A stretch of 64,000 bases of DNA from the NCBI RefSeq assembly GCF_038433155.1, contig NZ_JBCDMW010000028.1, forward strand, positions 9,237 through 73,236. Reading direction: 5' to 3'. The position numbers and the translations under genes were made by a program. This DNA is from Luteococcus sp038433155 (lineage in GTDB: Bacteria > Actinomycetota > Actinomycetes > Propionibacteriales > Propionibacteriaceae). A model generated the notes under the pieces. That model ran no database searches. It was not told where the DNA came from and saw only the letters and a list, made by a program, of their open reading frames with translations. Numbering within the stretch: the first letter of the stretch is position 1; every line of letters begins with the position of its first letter. Below, piece after piece: positions 37,594-45,967 of the stretch.

Positions 37594-38991
37594 ATGCTCG
37601 GGAATCACGTGGGTGCGGGGGGTCTGGTCTGGGGCGCGCGGCCGATGGACGTCAACCTGCTGGACGCCAATGTCCAGTGGTTGGCGGGTGCGCTGCTGGT
37701 GCTCTCGCTGGTTGGGGGTACCTGGCTGAGCATGCTGCGGCTGCGTCGCCGCTGGCTGATGGCGCTCAAGAATGTCGCCGTGATCGCGCTGTCCATCGGC
37801 CTGGCCATGGCCGCCGTGGCGCTGCAACTCAACCTGCGCAATGCCTGGTTCCCCAAGGTCTCCGATCTCTACGAGGAGCCGGCGCCGGTGGAGGACACCT
37901 CCGTCGGCGCCCGGACGGACGACCGCACCTTCGGCAGGGTCGCCCTGACCCGCGTCGATGACCGGGTGCTTCCGCTCCTGCCCAAGCCGGGTCAACGGCT
38001 GCAGAGCTTCACCGTCACCACCAGCCAGGGCCGTCGGGGCTGGCCGGTCGACGTGCTGCTGCCCGAGGGCTACTTCGACCCGGCCAATGCCCACCGCGCT
38101 TATCCGGTGGTGATGGCGCTGCACGGCGTGCCCGGCAGCGTCTCGGTCTGGCAGGGAAGGATGTCGCTCACCCGGCTCACCGATGACCTGGTCCGCCAGC
38201 ACCGGGTGGCGCCCTTCATCACCGTGATGCCGGAGGTGACCCCGTCGGGAATGGACACGGAATGCCAGCTGGGCCCCGACAGCACCAACCAGTCCAAGAC
38301 CTGGCTCAGCAAGGACATCCCGGACTTCCTGTCCGCCCGCTTCCGGGTGATTCCGCAACGGGAGGCGTGGGCGACGGCCGGCTACTCGGCCGGCGGGTGG
38401 TGTGCTGCGGCGCTGCCGATGCTGCACCCGCAGCGCTTTGGCAGCGGGATCGTGCTGGGAGGCTACTTCCGCCCGTGGTGGGGCAATGCCAAGCCGCCGG
38501 CCAGCGCCGTCGCGGAGCTGGGCAACCGGCTGGACCTGCCTGCGGTGGCCCGACGCGCCAAGCCGCCCGTCGCGCTCTATGTGCAGACCGCCAAAGATGA
38601 CCCGAACTCCTGGCCCAGCACGCACGTCTTCCTGACCCGGGTGAAGGCCCCCGCCATGGTCACCGCGGAGATCAACACGCAGGGCGGGCACACCTTCCGG
38701 CTGTGGATGCCCGGTCTCACCCGGCCTGGCTGGGCCGAACCGTGCCCGGCTTCAAGCCCTGACCGGCCTCATCCCCGGCGGGCTCGACGGCGGGAACACC
38801 ACCAGATCCCGATCAGGCCCAGCATCGTCCCGCTGACCCCCACCCACAGCCACCAACCCTGCCCGGCGCTCGCCAGGGAGTCGCGACGCAGCCAGAACAG
38901 CAGCGTGAGCAGCACCCACAGGGCCGTGCCGAACCGCGCCACCGTCACCCCGTCCTCGTCGAGGGGACGGATGGGGGCCTGCACGAAGTGA
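37594..38991 (+). CDS. Membrane-anchored esterase, probable frameshift near the 3' end
   Basis: An alpha/beta-hydrolase of the esterase/mycolyltransferase type. Two membrane segments (about residues 30-50 and 58-80 from the 37594 start) precede the catalytic domain. ALHGVPGS, the nucleophile elbow GYSAGG and a final GGHTF histidine are present. The literal frame runs to 38991 across a DUF2530 gene on the other strand. A one-base shift near 38716 instead gives a natural end PAWLGRTVPGFKP with stop at 38760-38762. The start is uncertain: ATG 37594 has GGAAAG upstream; ATG 37645 is the alternative. The substrate is unknown. Confidence 0.72.
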   Translation: MLGNHVGAGGLVWGARPMDVNLLDANVQWLAGALLVLSLVGGTWLSMLRLRRRWLMALKNVAVIALSIGLAMAAVALQLNLRNAWFPKVSDLYEEPAPVEDTSVGARTDDRTFGRVALTRVDDRVLPLLPKPGQRLQSFTVTTSQGRRGWPVDVLLPEGYFDPANAHRAYPVVMALHGVPGSVSVWQGRMSLTRLTDDLVRQHRVAPFITVMPEVTPSGMDTECQLGPDSTNQSKTWLSKDIPDFLSARFRVIPQREAWATAGYSAGGWCAAALPMLHPQRFGSGIVLGGYFRPWWGNAKPPASAVAELGNRLDLPAVARRAKPPVALYVQTAKDDPNSWPSTHVFLTRVKAPAMVTAEINTQGGHTFRLWMPGLTRPGWAEPCPASSPDRPHPRRARRREHHQIPIRPSIVPLTPTHSHQPCPALARESRRSQNSSVSSTHRAVPNRATVTPSSSRGRMGACTK

Positions 38992-39020
38992 TGGTGCTCG
39001 GGGCCACGCGACTCGCTCAT
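38769..39020 (-). CDS. DUF2530 family small membrane protein
   Basis: An 83-residue protein with two membrane segments (about residues 28-45 and 52-73) and a basic tail. GTALWVLLTLLFWL and WLWVGVSGTMLGLIG resemble actinobacterial DUF2530, often found beside NCS2 permeases, as here. The ATG at 39020 has TAGAAT 7 nt upstream and is divergent to the permease. The corrected esterase end lies 7 bp from its stop. Confidence 0.8.
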   Translation of the reverse strand: MSESRGPEHHHFVQAPIRPLDEDGVTVARFGTALWVLLTLLFWLRRDSLASAGQGWWLWVGVSGTMLGLIGIWWCSRRRARRG

Positions 39021-39066
39021 GGACGCAATTCTAGGCGGCCGGGGCCGCGGCAATACCATGAGCGCC

Positions 39067-40635
39067 ATGGTCATGAAATCCCCTCGACCGGCGGCCCGGC
39101 CGTCCGGTCAGAACCCCGCCGCCCAACTCTCCTGGCTCGACCGCTGGTTCGAGATCACCCAGCGTGGCTCCGACGTCGGACGGGAGGTGCGCGGTGGCCT
39201 GGTGACCTTCTTCACGATGGCCTACATCATCGCCCTCAACCCGATCATCATCGGCTCGGAGGCCGATGCCAACGGCAACCTGCTCTCCGGCGCCCCGAAA
39301 TTCCTGGACGCGGCCCACACCCAGGTGGACTGGGCCGCCGTCGCGGACTCCAAGATGATGGTGGCGGCCGGAACCGCCCTGATCGCGGGCCTGATGACCA
39401 TCCTGATGGGAGTGTGGGGGCGCTACCCGCTGGGTCTGGCCACCGGCCTGGGGCTGAACGCGATGCTGGCCTACGCCATCGCGCCGCAGATGACCTGGCC
39501 GCAGGCCATGGGCCTGGTGGTCTGGGAGGGCATCCTGATCACCCTGCTGGTGATGACCGGCGTCCGCACCGCCGTCTTCCGGGCCGTGCCGCCGCCAATG
39601 CGCACCGCGATCAGCGTCGGCATCGGCCTGTTCGTCACCTTCGTCGGCCTGATGGACGCTGGTGTGGTGCGCAAGCCGGCCGGCGCCCCACCCGTCGAGT
39701 TGGGAATCAACGGCTCCCTGATGGGCTGGCCGATTGCCGTGTGCATCTTCGGCTTCCTGCTGCTGGTGCTGCTGTACACCCGCAAGGTGCGGGGCGCGAT
39801 GCTGCTGAGCATCCTGACCACCTCGGTGGTCGCGGTAATCGTCGAGGCCATCTTCAAGGTGGGCCCCACCTTCCTGCCCGACGGCAGCAAGAAGGCCACC
39901 GGCTGGGCGCTGAACGTGCCCTCGCTCCCCAGCGCCGCCGACTTTGCCAGCCCCAACCTGGGCACCCTGGGCAAGGTGGACATGCTGGGCGCCTTCAGCC
40001 CGGGCGGGCACTTCTCCTGGAAAGTCTTCCTGGGCCTGCTGCTGTTGACCTTCAGCCTGCTGTTGGCCGACTTCTTCGACACCGTCGGCACCGTGGTGGC
40101 CATTGGCCAGGAGGGTGACCTGCTGCAGGACAACGGCAATCCGCCGCACCTGCAGCAGATCCTCACCGTCGACTCCCTGGCCGCGATGGCCGGTGGCCTG
40201 GGTGGCGTGTCCTCCAACACCTCCTACATCGAGTCCGCGGCGGGTGTCGGGGAGGGGGCGCGCACCGGTCTGGCGTCGGTGGTCACTGGCCTGGCCTTCC
40301 TGGCGTCGATCTTCCTCACGCCGATCGTGGACATGATCCCGTCGGAGGCGGCGGCGCCGGTGCTGGCCTTCGTGGGCTACCTGATGATGAGCCAGGTGGC
40401 GCACGTGGACTGGGACGACGTGGAGGACGGGATCCCGGCCTTCCTCACCATCGTGCTGATGCCCTTCTCCTACTCCATCACGACGGGGATCGGCGCCGGC
40501 TTCATCGTCTACTGCCTGATCAAGCTGATCAAGGGCAAGGCCAAGCAGGTGCACCCGCTGCTGTGGGGTGTCTCCGCCCTATTCCTGGTCTACTTCGGCC
40601 AAGGCATCCTGATGAGCCTGATCAACCGGGTCTGA
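39067..40635 (+). CDS. NCS2-family nucleobase permease
   Basis: A 522-residue multi-pass transporter of the AzgA-like NCS2 branch, which imports guanine/hypoxanthine or adenine with cations. Family segments are TFFTMAYIIALNP near residue 48, GLNAMLAYAI near 128 and FFDTVGTVVAIG near 322. The ATG at 39067 is chosen because TACCAT (39054-39059) ends 7 nt before it; ATG 39058 overlaps that hexamer. The exact substrate is not certain. Hairpins follow the gene. Confidence 0.92.
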   Translation: MVMKSPRPAARPSGQNPAAQLSWLDRWFEITQRGSDVGREVRGGLVTFFTMAYIIALNPIIIGSEADANGNLLSGAPKFLDAAHTQVDWAAVADSKMMVAAGTALIAGLMTILMGVWGRYPLGLATGLGLNAMLAYAIAPQMTWPQAMGLVVWEGILITLLVMTGVRTAVFRAVPPPMRTAISVGIGLFVTFVGLMDAGVVRKPAGAPPVELGINGSLMGWPIAVCIFGFLLLVLLYTRKVRGAMLLSILTTSVVAVIVEAIFKVGPTFLPDGSKKATGWALNVPSLPSAADFASPNLGTLGKVDMLGAFSPGGHFSWKVFLGLLLLTFSLLLADFFDTVGTVVAIGQEGDLLQDNGNPPHLQQILTVDSLAAMAGGLGGVSSNTSYIESAAGVGEGARTGLASVVTGLAFLASIFLTPIVDMIPSEAAAPVLAFVGYLMMSQVAHVDWDDVEDGIPAFLTIVLMPFSYSITTGIGAGFIVYCLIKLIKGKAKQVHPLLWGVSALFLVYFGQGILMSLINRV

Positions 40636-40650
40636 CGCGGCCCCGACACG

Positions 40651-40671
40651 TCGACTACACGGTGTAGTCGA
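40651..40671. repeat. Perfect 21-bp palindrome downstream of the permease
   Basis: TCGACTACAC, one central G and GTGTAGTCGA lie 15 bp after the permease stop. It may be a terminator or a protein-binding site. Confidence 0.6.
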
Positions 40672-40725
40672 AATCGGGCTAGAATCCAGTCCTGGACACA
40701 GGTCTCCGGCCGGATGGGCCGGTAC

Positions 40726-40766
40726 AGGGCCGGGCGCATTCACCCTCGTGGTGGGCGCCCGGCCCT
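40726..40766. terminator. Terminator-like hairpin
   Basis: A 12-bp stem AGGGCCGGGCGC/GCGCCCGGCCCT with a 17-nt loop lies between the converging permease and cupin genes. Confidence 0.6.
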
Positions 40767-40818
40767 ATGTTCTGCCCCGATGCTTCACGTCTCAGGCGTG
40801 TGCCGGCCCCTGGCCGCA

Positions 40819-40886
40819 CTCAGCTCGATCTTGGAGTACTTAGCTTGGGCTAGAACCCGAGCTAAGCACTCCAAGATCGAGCTGAG
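40819..40886. repeat. Palindromic repeat, long copy (31-bp stem)
   Basis: A 31-bp stem with two G-T type pairs and a CTAGAA loop; its core is shared with 12150-12185. It lies at the 3' end of the cupin gene. Confidence 0.75.
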
Positions 40887-40936
40887 TCGGATGGGGGGCG
40901 GCGGATGAGGTCCGCCGCGTTTCCCGGTCGGGGGCG

Positions 40937-41335
40937 TCAGCTGTGCGGCAGCAGCATGGTCACCGTCAGGGTGGTCGGCTCGGTGGCCCGGACGGCGTGG
41001 CGCAGCATGGGGGTCAGGTGCAGCAGGGAGCCGGGGACCAGCTCGACGGTGCGGTCGGGCAGCGTGAAGTCCACCCGACCGCGGAGCACCTGGATGATTA
41101 CCGGATGGCGTGCGGCGTGCTCCTTCAGCTCGTCGCCCTCCGCGAACTCGAAGGCCACCACCTTGGTGGTGTCCAGGTCCAGCACGGCCTTGGCGCCGGG
41201 CCGGCCGCCGCGGGATTCGGACTGGCTGCGGGCGTCGACGACGTAGGTGGAGATGCCGTCCTGCTGGCCGGCGTCGGAGCCCTGGTCGACGTGGCCGATG
41301 GTCGGGTCGTCGGCGGGGAGTTCTGTATTTGACAC
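40937..41335 (-). CDS. Small cupin-domain protein
   Basis: A 132-residue protein. The cupin barrel (about residues 48-130) has LKEHAARHPVIIQVLRGRVD (His-x3-His type metal ligands) and PGSLLHLTPMLRHAV. Function unknown. The GTG at 41335 is set by a strong AAGGAG 7 nt upstream and by SNTELPADD. It is divergent from a methyltransferase with a DtxR-box-like site between them, so iron control is likely. Confidence 0.82.
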   Translation of the reverse strand: MSNTELPADDPTIGHVDQGSDAGQQDGISTYVVDARSQSESRGGRPGAKAVLDLDTTKVVAFEFAEGDELKEHAARHPVIIQVLRGRVDFTLPDRTVELVPGSLLHLTPMLRHAVRATEPTTLTVTMLLPHS

Positions 41336-41357
41336 GGATTTCTCCTTAGTAAAAGCT

Positions 41358-41376
41358 TGAGGAAAGGCTAACCTAA
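41358..41376. promoter_or_regulatory. DtxR/IdeR-box between cupin and methyltransferase genes
   Basis: TGAGGAAAGGCTAACCTAA matches the palindromic consensus TTAGGTTAGGCTAACCTAA at 16 of 19 positions. It lies 22 bp from both starts. Confidence 0.7.
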
Positions 41377-41398
41377 ACAACCGGTGAAGGGAAGGGCA

Positions 41399-42232
41399 AT
41401 GGAGCACGAAACCCTGCAGGCGAAGACCAACCAGCCGATCGTCGACGGCTGTGTCCAGGCGGAGTCGCGTCCGGGAGGTGGGCAGCAGGGGCACTGGGTG
41501 CTGGCCTCGCTGGGCAAGCGGGTGCTGCGTCCGGGCGGTCGGGAGCTGACCGAGGCCGTCCTGGCCGCGGCGGCTCCGGCCGGCAAGCGGGTGGTGGAGT
41601 TGGCGCCCGGGATGGGCGTCACGGCCCGTCGGCTGCTGGAGATGGATCCGGCCAGTTACTCCGCCGTCGAGCGCGATCCGCAGGCCGCCACCACTGTGGA
41701 GGGGGTGCTTGGTGGGCGGGGACGGGTTCACCGGGGCAGTGCCGAGGCCACCGGGCTGCCGGATGCCAGTGCGGATCTGGTGGTGGGGGAGGCGATGCTC
41801 ACCATGCAGTCCGAGCGGGGCAAGCGGGAGATCCTGGCCGAGGTCCACCGGGTGTTGGTGCCGGGAGGAAGCTACGCCATTCACGAGCTGGGCCTGTGGC
41901 CGGACCGCCTGGCCGATGAGCGCAAGGATCAGGTGCGCAAGGATCTTGCCCGGGCGATCAAGGTGAATGCCCGGCCGCTGACCGTCGCGGAGTGGACCAC
42001 GCTCTTCGACGAGGCGGGCTTTGACGTGTCCTGGCACCAGACCGCTCCGATGGCCTTGCTGGAGCCCAAGCGGATGCTGGCCGACGAGGGTCCGCTGGGT
42101 CTGGCGCGGATCCTGCTCAACCTGGCCCGCAAGCCAGAGGCCCGGCGTCGGGTGCAGCAGATGCGACGCACCTTCGCGCAGCATCGCCAGGAGCTGTGTG
42201 CCGTCGGGCTGGTGGCCACTCGTCGCGCCTGA
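41399..42232 (+). CDS. Class I SAM-dependent methyltransferase
   Basis: A 277-residue Rossmann-fold methyltransferase. The SAM-binding motif VVELAPGMGVTAR is near residue 62. The next acidic motif, Glu in AVERDP, is near 90; EAMLTMQ and GSYAIHELG follow. The substrate is unknown; a menaquinone/UbiE-like or small-molecule role is possible. The ATG at 41399 follows AAGGGAAGGG. It is divergent from the cupin gene and shares the DtxR-box. pyc follows, with its own promoter. Confidence 0.85.
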   Translation: MEHETLQAKTNQPIVDGCVQAESRPGGGQQGHWVLASLGKRVLRPGGRELTEAVLAAAAPAGKRVVELAPGMGVTARRLLEMDPASYSAVERDPQAATTVEGVLGGRGRVHRGSAEATGLPDASADLVVGEAMLTMQSERGKREILAEVHRVLVPGGSYAIHELGLWPDRLADERKDQVRKDLARAIKVNARPLTVAEWTTLFDEAGFDVSWHQTAPMALLEPKRMLADEGPLGLARILLNLARKPEARRRVQQMRRTFAQHRQELCAVGLVATRRA

Positions 42233-42268
42233 GCTGTGCGGGGCGGGCGGCACGCCTGGTCGGGCGAG

Positions 42269-42284
42269 TGTGGCAAATGTCACA
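42269..42284 (+). promoter_or_regulatory. CRP/GlxR-like site upstream of pyc
   Basis: TGTGGCAAATGTCACA matches the consensus TGTGA-N6-TCACA with one mismatch and is centred about 57 bp before the pyc start. Confidence 0.5.
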
Positions 42285-42333
42285 GCGGTGAGACGGGTCC
42301 GGAATTGTCGGACCCGGCCGCTAGGTTGGCGGC

Positions 42334-45300
42334 ATGTTCTCCAAAGTGCTGGTTGCCAACCGTGGCGAGATCGCCGTCCGCGCCTTCCGGGCCGCCTATG
42401 AGCTGGGGCGAAAGACCGTCGCCGTCTACCCCTATGAGGACCGGGCTTCCGAGCACCGGCTCAAGGCCGACGAGTCCTACCTGATCGGCGAGCAGGGGCA
42501 CCCGGTGCGGGCCTACCTGGACATCGCCGAGATGATCCGGGTGGCCAAGGAGTCCGGCGCCGACGCGATCTACCCCGGCTACGGCTTCCTGAGCGAGAAC
42601 CCGGACCTGGCGCAGGCCTGCGTGGACGCCGGGATCACTTTCGTCGGGCCGCCGCCGCAGGTGCTGGAGCTGGCCGGCAACAAGGTGCGCGCCCTGGCCG
42701 CCGCCAAGGCCGCCGGGATTCCGACGCTGCGCTCGTGCGAGCCGTCCACGGATGTCGAGTGGTTGACCGCCCAGGCCGATGAGATCGGCTTCCCGATCTT
42801 CGTCAAGGCCGTCGCGGGTGGTGGCGGGCGCGGCATGCGTCGGGTCAACAGCGCAGCGGACCTGGCCGAGGCGCTGGGCGCCGCGATGCGGGAGGCGGAG
42901 AGCGCCTTCGGTGACCCGACGGTCTTCCTGGAGCAGGCCGTCGGGCGGCCCCGGCACATCGAGGTGCAGATCCTGGCCGACCAGCAGGGCAATGTGATGC
43001 ACCTGTTCGAGCGGGACTGCTCCATCCAGCGCCGTCACCAGAAGGTGATTGAGATTGCCCCCGCCCCGCACATCAGCGACGAGCTGCGCGCGGCGCTGTG
43101 CAATGACGCGGTGAAGTTTGCCCAGTCCATCAACTACTCCTGCGCTGGCACCGTGGAATTCCTGGTGGAGACGGAGGGTCCGCGCGCGGGGGAGCACCAC
43201 TTCATCGAGATGAATCCCCGGATCCAGGTGGAGCACACCGTCACCGAGGAGATCACCGACGTCGACCTGGTGCAGGCCCAGATGCGGATCTGCGAGGGCG
43301 AGAGCCTGGCCGATCTGGGGCTTTCCCAGGACAGCCTGGAGATCCGCGGCGCCGCCCTGCAGTGCCGGATCACCACCGAGGACCCGACCAACCAGTTCCG
43401 CCCGGACACCGGCACCATCACCGCCTACCGCTCCGCCTCCGGGGCGGGCATCCGGCTGGACGGCGGCACGGTGGCCACCGGCGTGGAGATCAGCGGCCAC
43501 TTCGACTCCATGCTGGTCAAGATGACCGCCCGTGGCCGGGACTTCCACACCGCGATCAGCCGTGCCCGCCGCGCCCTGGCCGAGTTCCGGATCCGCGGTG
43601 TCAGCACCAACATGCCCTTCCTGCGGGCGGTGCTGGACGAGCCGGACTTCGAGGCCGGGCTGATCTCCACCGGCTTCATCGATGAGCGGCCCTACCTGCT
43701 CAGCGCCCGCACCCCGGCCGACCGCGGGACCAAGATGCTGCGCTGGCTGGCCGACGTGACGGTGAACAAGCCCAATGGGGAACCGATCACCACCCTTGAC
43801 CCGGCGGAGAAGCTGCCGGCGGGGGTTGACCTGGGCGCTCCGGTGCCCGACGGGCCGCGCACCCGGCTGCTGGAGCTGGGGCCGCAGGAGTTCAGCCGCC
43901 AGCTGCGCCAGCAGAGCGGAGTGGAGGTGACCGACACCACCTTCCGCGACGCCCACCAGAGCCTGCTGGCCACCCGGGTGCGCAGCCGTGACCTGCTGAC
44001 CGTCGCCCCCTACTACGCCCGGATGCTGCCGGAACTGTACAGCGTCGAGTGCTGGGGCGGCGCCACCTATGACGTCGCGTTGCGCTTCCTGGGCGAGGAC
44101 CCGTGGGAGCGGCTGGCCAAGCTGCGTGAGGCCATGCCCAACACGCTGCTGCAGATGCTGCTGCGCGGCCGCAACACCGTCGGCTACACCCCGTACCCGG
44201 TCGAGGTCACCAAGGCCTTCGTGCAGGAGGCCGCGGCGACCGGCGTCGACGTCTTCCGGATCTTCGACGCGCTGAACGACGTGGAGCAGATGCGCCCGGC
44301 GATCGAGGCGGTGCTGGAGACGAAGACCGCGATCGCCGAGGTGGCCCTGTGCTACACCGGCGACCTGAACGACCCGGCGGAGACCATTTACACGCTGGAC
44401 TACTACGTGGAACTGGCCCGACGGTGCGTGGAGGCCGGGGCGCACATCCTGGCCATCAAGGACATGGCCGGCCTGCTGCGCCCGCCGGCCGCGGTGAAGC
44501 TGGTCACCGCCCTGCGCGACGAGTTCCCGGACATCCCGCTGGCCCTGCACACCCACGACACCGCGGGCGGCCAGCTGGCCACCCTGCTGGAGGCCATCCG
44601 GGTGGACGTGGACATCGTCGACGTCGCCAGCGCCCCGATGGCGGCCACCACCAGCCAGCCGCCGGCCTCCGCGCTGGTGATGGCCCTGGCTAATACCGGC
44701 AAGCAGACCAAGCTGGACCCGCGGGCGGTCACGGAGCTGGAGCCCTACTGGGAGGCGGTGCGCAAGGTCTACCACCCCTTCGAGTCCGGCCTGCCGTCGC
44801 CCACCGGCCGGGTCTATGACCACGAGATCCCCGGCGGCCAGCTGTCCAACCTGCGCCAGCAGGCGATCGCGCTGGGCCTGGGGGAGAAGTTCGAGCAGAT
44901 CGAGGCGATGTACGCCGCCGCGGACAAGATCCTGGGCCGTCCGACGAAGGTGACGCCCAGCTCCAAGGTGGTGGGTGACCTGGCGCTGCACCTGGTGGCC
45001 GTCGGCGCCGAGCCCGCCGCCTTCGAGGCCGATCCGCACGCCTTCGACATCCCGGATTCGGTGATCGGCTTCCTGAACGGGGAGTTGGGGCAGCCCGAGG
45101 GCGGCTGGCCGGAGCCCTTCCGCAGCAAGGCGCTGGAGGGTCGCAAGCAGCCGGTCCGGATCACCGACGTGTCGCCGGAAGACCTCGACCTGCTGGCCGA
45201 ACCCGGCCGGGTCCGGCAGGAGACCCTGAACCGGCTGTTGTTCGCCGGCCCGACGAAGGACTTCGAGACCTATCGGGAGACCTATGGCGACCTGTCGGCG

Positions 45301-45744
45301 ATGCCGACCCTGCCCTACCTGTTCGGGTTGCGCCATGGCGAGGAGCAGGTCGTGCACCTGGACAAGGGCGTCAGCCTGATCTTCCAGCTGGATGCCATCA
45401 GCGAGCCGGACAAGAAGGCGAAGCGGACCGTGCACGCCCTGCTCAACGGGCAGATGCGGCCGGTGCGGGTGCGGGACAACTCGATCAAGGCGGAGGCGGC
45501 CACGGTGGAGCGGGCGGACAGGTCCAACCCGGGCCACGTCGCCGCGCCCTTCGCCGGGGCGGTCACGGTCAGTGTCAGCCAGGGTCAGCAGGTGGCCGCG
45601 GGCGAGACCGTCGCCACCATCGAGGCGATGAAGATGGAGGCCGCCATCACCACCCCGGTGGCCGGCACGGTGCAGCGGATTGCCGTGGCCACCACCACCC
45701 AGCTGGAAGGCGGTGACCTGCTGCTGGTGGTCGACCCGGCCTGA
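42334..45744 (+). CDS. pyc: Pyruvate carboxylase
   Basis: A 1136-residue biotin enzyme that carboxylates pyruvate to oxaloacetate. Domains: biotin carboxylase (1-450, with VANRGEIAVR, a Gly-rich ATP loop and FIEMNPRIQVEHTVTEE), carboxyltransferase (about 530-830, with TTFRDAHQSLLATR), and the C-terminal biotin carrier with EAMKME (Lys1100). The ATG at 42334 follows TAGGTT (42322-42327) by 6 nt, so the transcript is leaderless. A CRP/GlxR-like site lies upstream. It supplies anaplerotic carbon; propionibacteria also use a transcarboxylase. Confidence 0.97.
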   Translation: MFSKVLVANRGEIAVRAFRAAYELGRKTVAVYPYEDRASEHRLKADESYLIGEQGHPVRAYLDIAEMIRVAKESGADAIYPGYGFLSENPDLAQACVDAGITFVGPPPQVLELAGNKVRALAAAKAAGIPTLRSCEPSTDVEWLTAQADEIGFPIFVKAVAGGGGRGMRRVNSAADLAEALGAAMREAESAFGDPTVFLEQAVGRPRHIEVQILADQQGNVMHLFERDCSIQRRHQKVIEIAPAPHISDELRAALCNDAVKFAQSINYSCAGTVEFLVETEGPRAGEHHFIEMNPRIQVEHTVTEEITDVDLVQAQMRICEGESLADLGLSQDSLEIRGAALQCRITTEDPTNQFRPDTGTITAYRSASGAGIRLDGGTVATGVEISGHFDSMLVKMTARGRDFHTAISRARRALAEFRIRGVSTNMPFLRAVLDEPDFEAGLISTGFIDERPYLLSARTPADRGTKMLRWLADVTVNKPNGEPITTLDPAEKLPAGVDLGAPVPDGPRTRLLELGPQEFSRQLRQQSGVEVTDTTFRDAHQSLLATRVRSRDLLTVAPYYARMLPELYSVECWGGATYDVALRFLGEDPWERLAKLREAMPNTLLQMLLRGRNTVGYTPYPVEVTKAFVQEAAATGVDVFRIFDALNDVEQMRPAIEAVLETKTAIAEVALCYTGDLNDPAETIYTLDYYVELARRCVEAGAHILAIKDMAGLLRPPAAVKLVTALRDEFPDIPLALHTHDTAGGQLATLLEAIRVDVDIVDVASAPMAATTSQPPASALVMALANTGKQTKLDPRAVTELEPYWEAVRKVYHPFESGLPSPTGRVYDHEIPGGQLSNLRQQAIALGLGEKFEQIEAMYAAADKILGRPTKVTPSSKVVGDLALHLVAVGAEPAAFEADPHAFDIPDSVIGFLNGELGQPEGGWPEPFRSKALEGRKQPVRITDVSPEDLDLLAEPGRVRQETLNRLLFAGPTKDFETYRETYGDLSAMPTLPYLFGLRHGEEQVVHLDKGVSLIFQLDAISEPDKKAKRTVHALLNGQMRPVRVRDNSIKAEAATVERADRSNPGHVAAPFAGAVTVSVSQGQQVAAGETVATIEAMKMEAAITTPVAGTVQRIAVATTTQLEGGDLLLVVDPA

Positions 45745-45802
45745 TCCGGCTGGGCCACGGTCGCCGAGCTTGTCGAGGGGACATGGTGTTGCGCCGTCGA
45801 AT

Positions 45803-45922
45803 GGCCTCGACAGGCTCGGCCGCCGTGGTTGCGTGGGCTGTGTCCTTCGCCGCGGTGGCTGATCGAACCCAGCCACGGTGCCCGAGCCGAACCCAACCAC
45901 GGTCCCTGAGCTTGTCGAGGGG
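45803..45922. repeat. Cluster of CTCGACAGGCTCGGCCGCCG-type repeat units
   Basis: Units lie at 45803-45831 and 45900-45922, with a further half-unit at 45763-45780 just outside this span. Some are inverted relative to each other. The region has no plausible gene. Confidence 0.65.
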
Positions 45923-45967
45923 TTGTCGGGCCGGACCCACACCCGGTCGTCGGCCGTCGTGGCCCGG

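Noticed and set aside
37171..38691. 506-codon - strand frame over DUF3027 and the esterase
   Set aside because: It spans two opposing genes and is Gly/Gln/His-rich.
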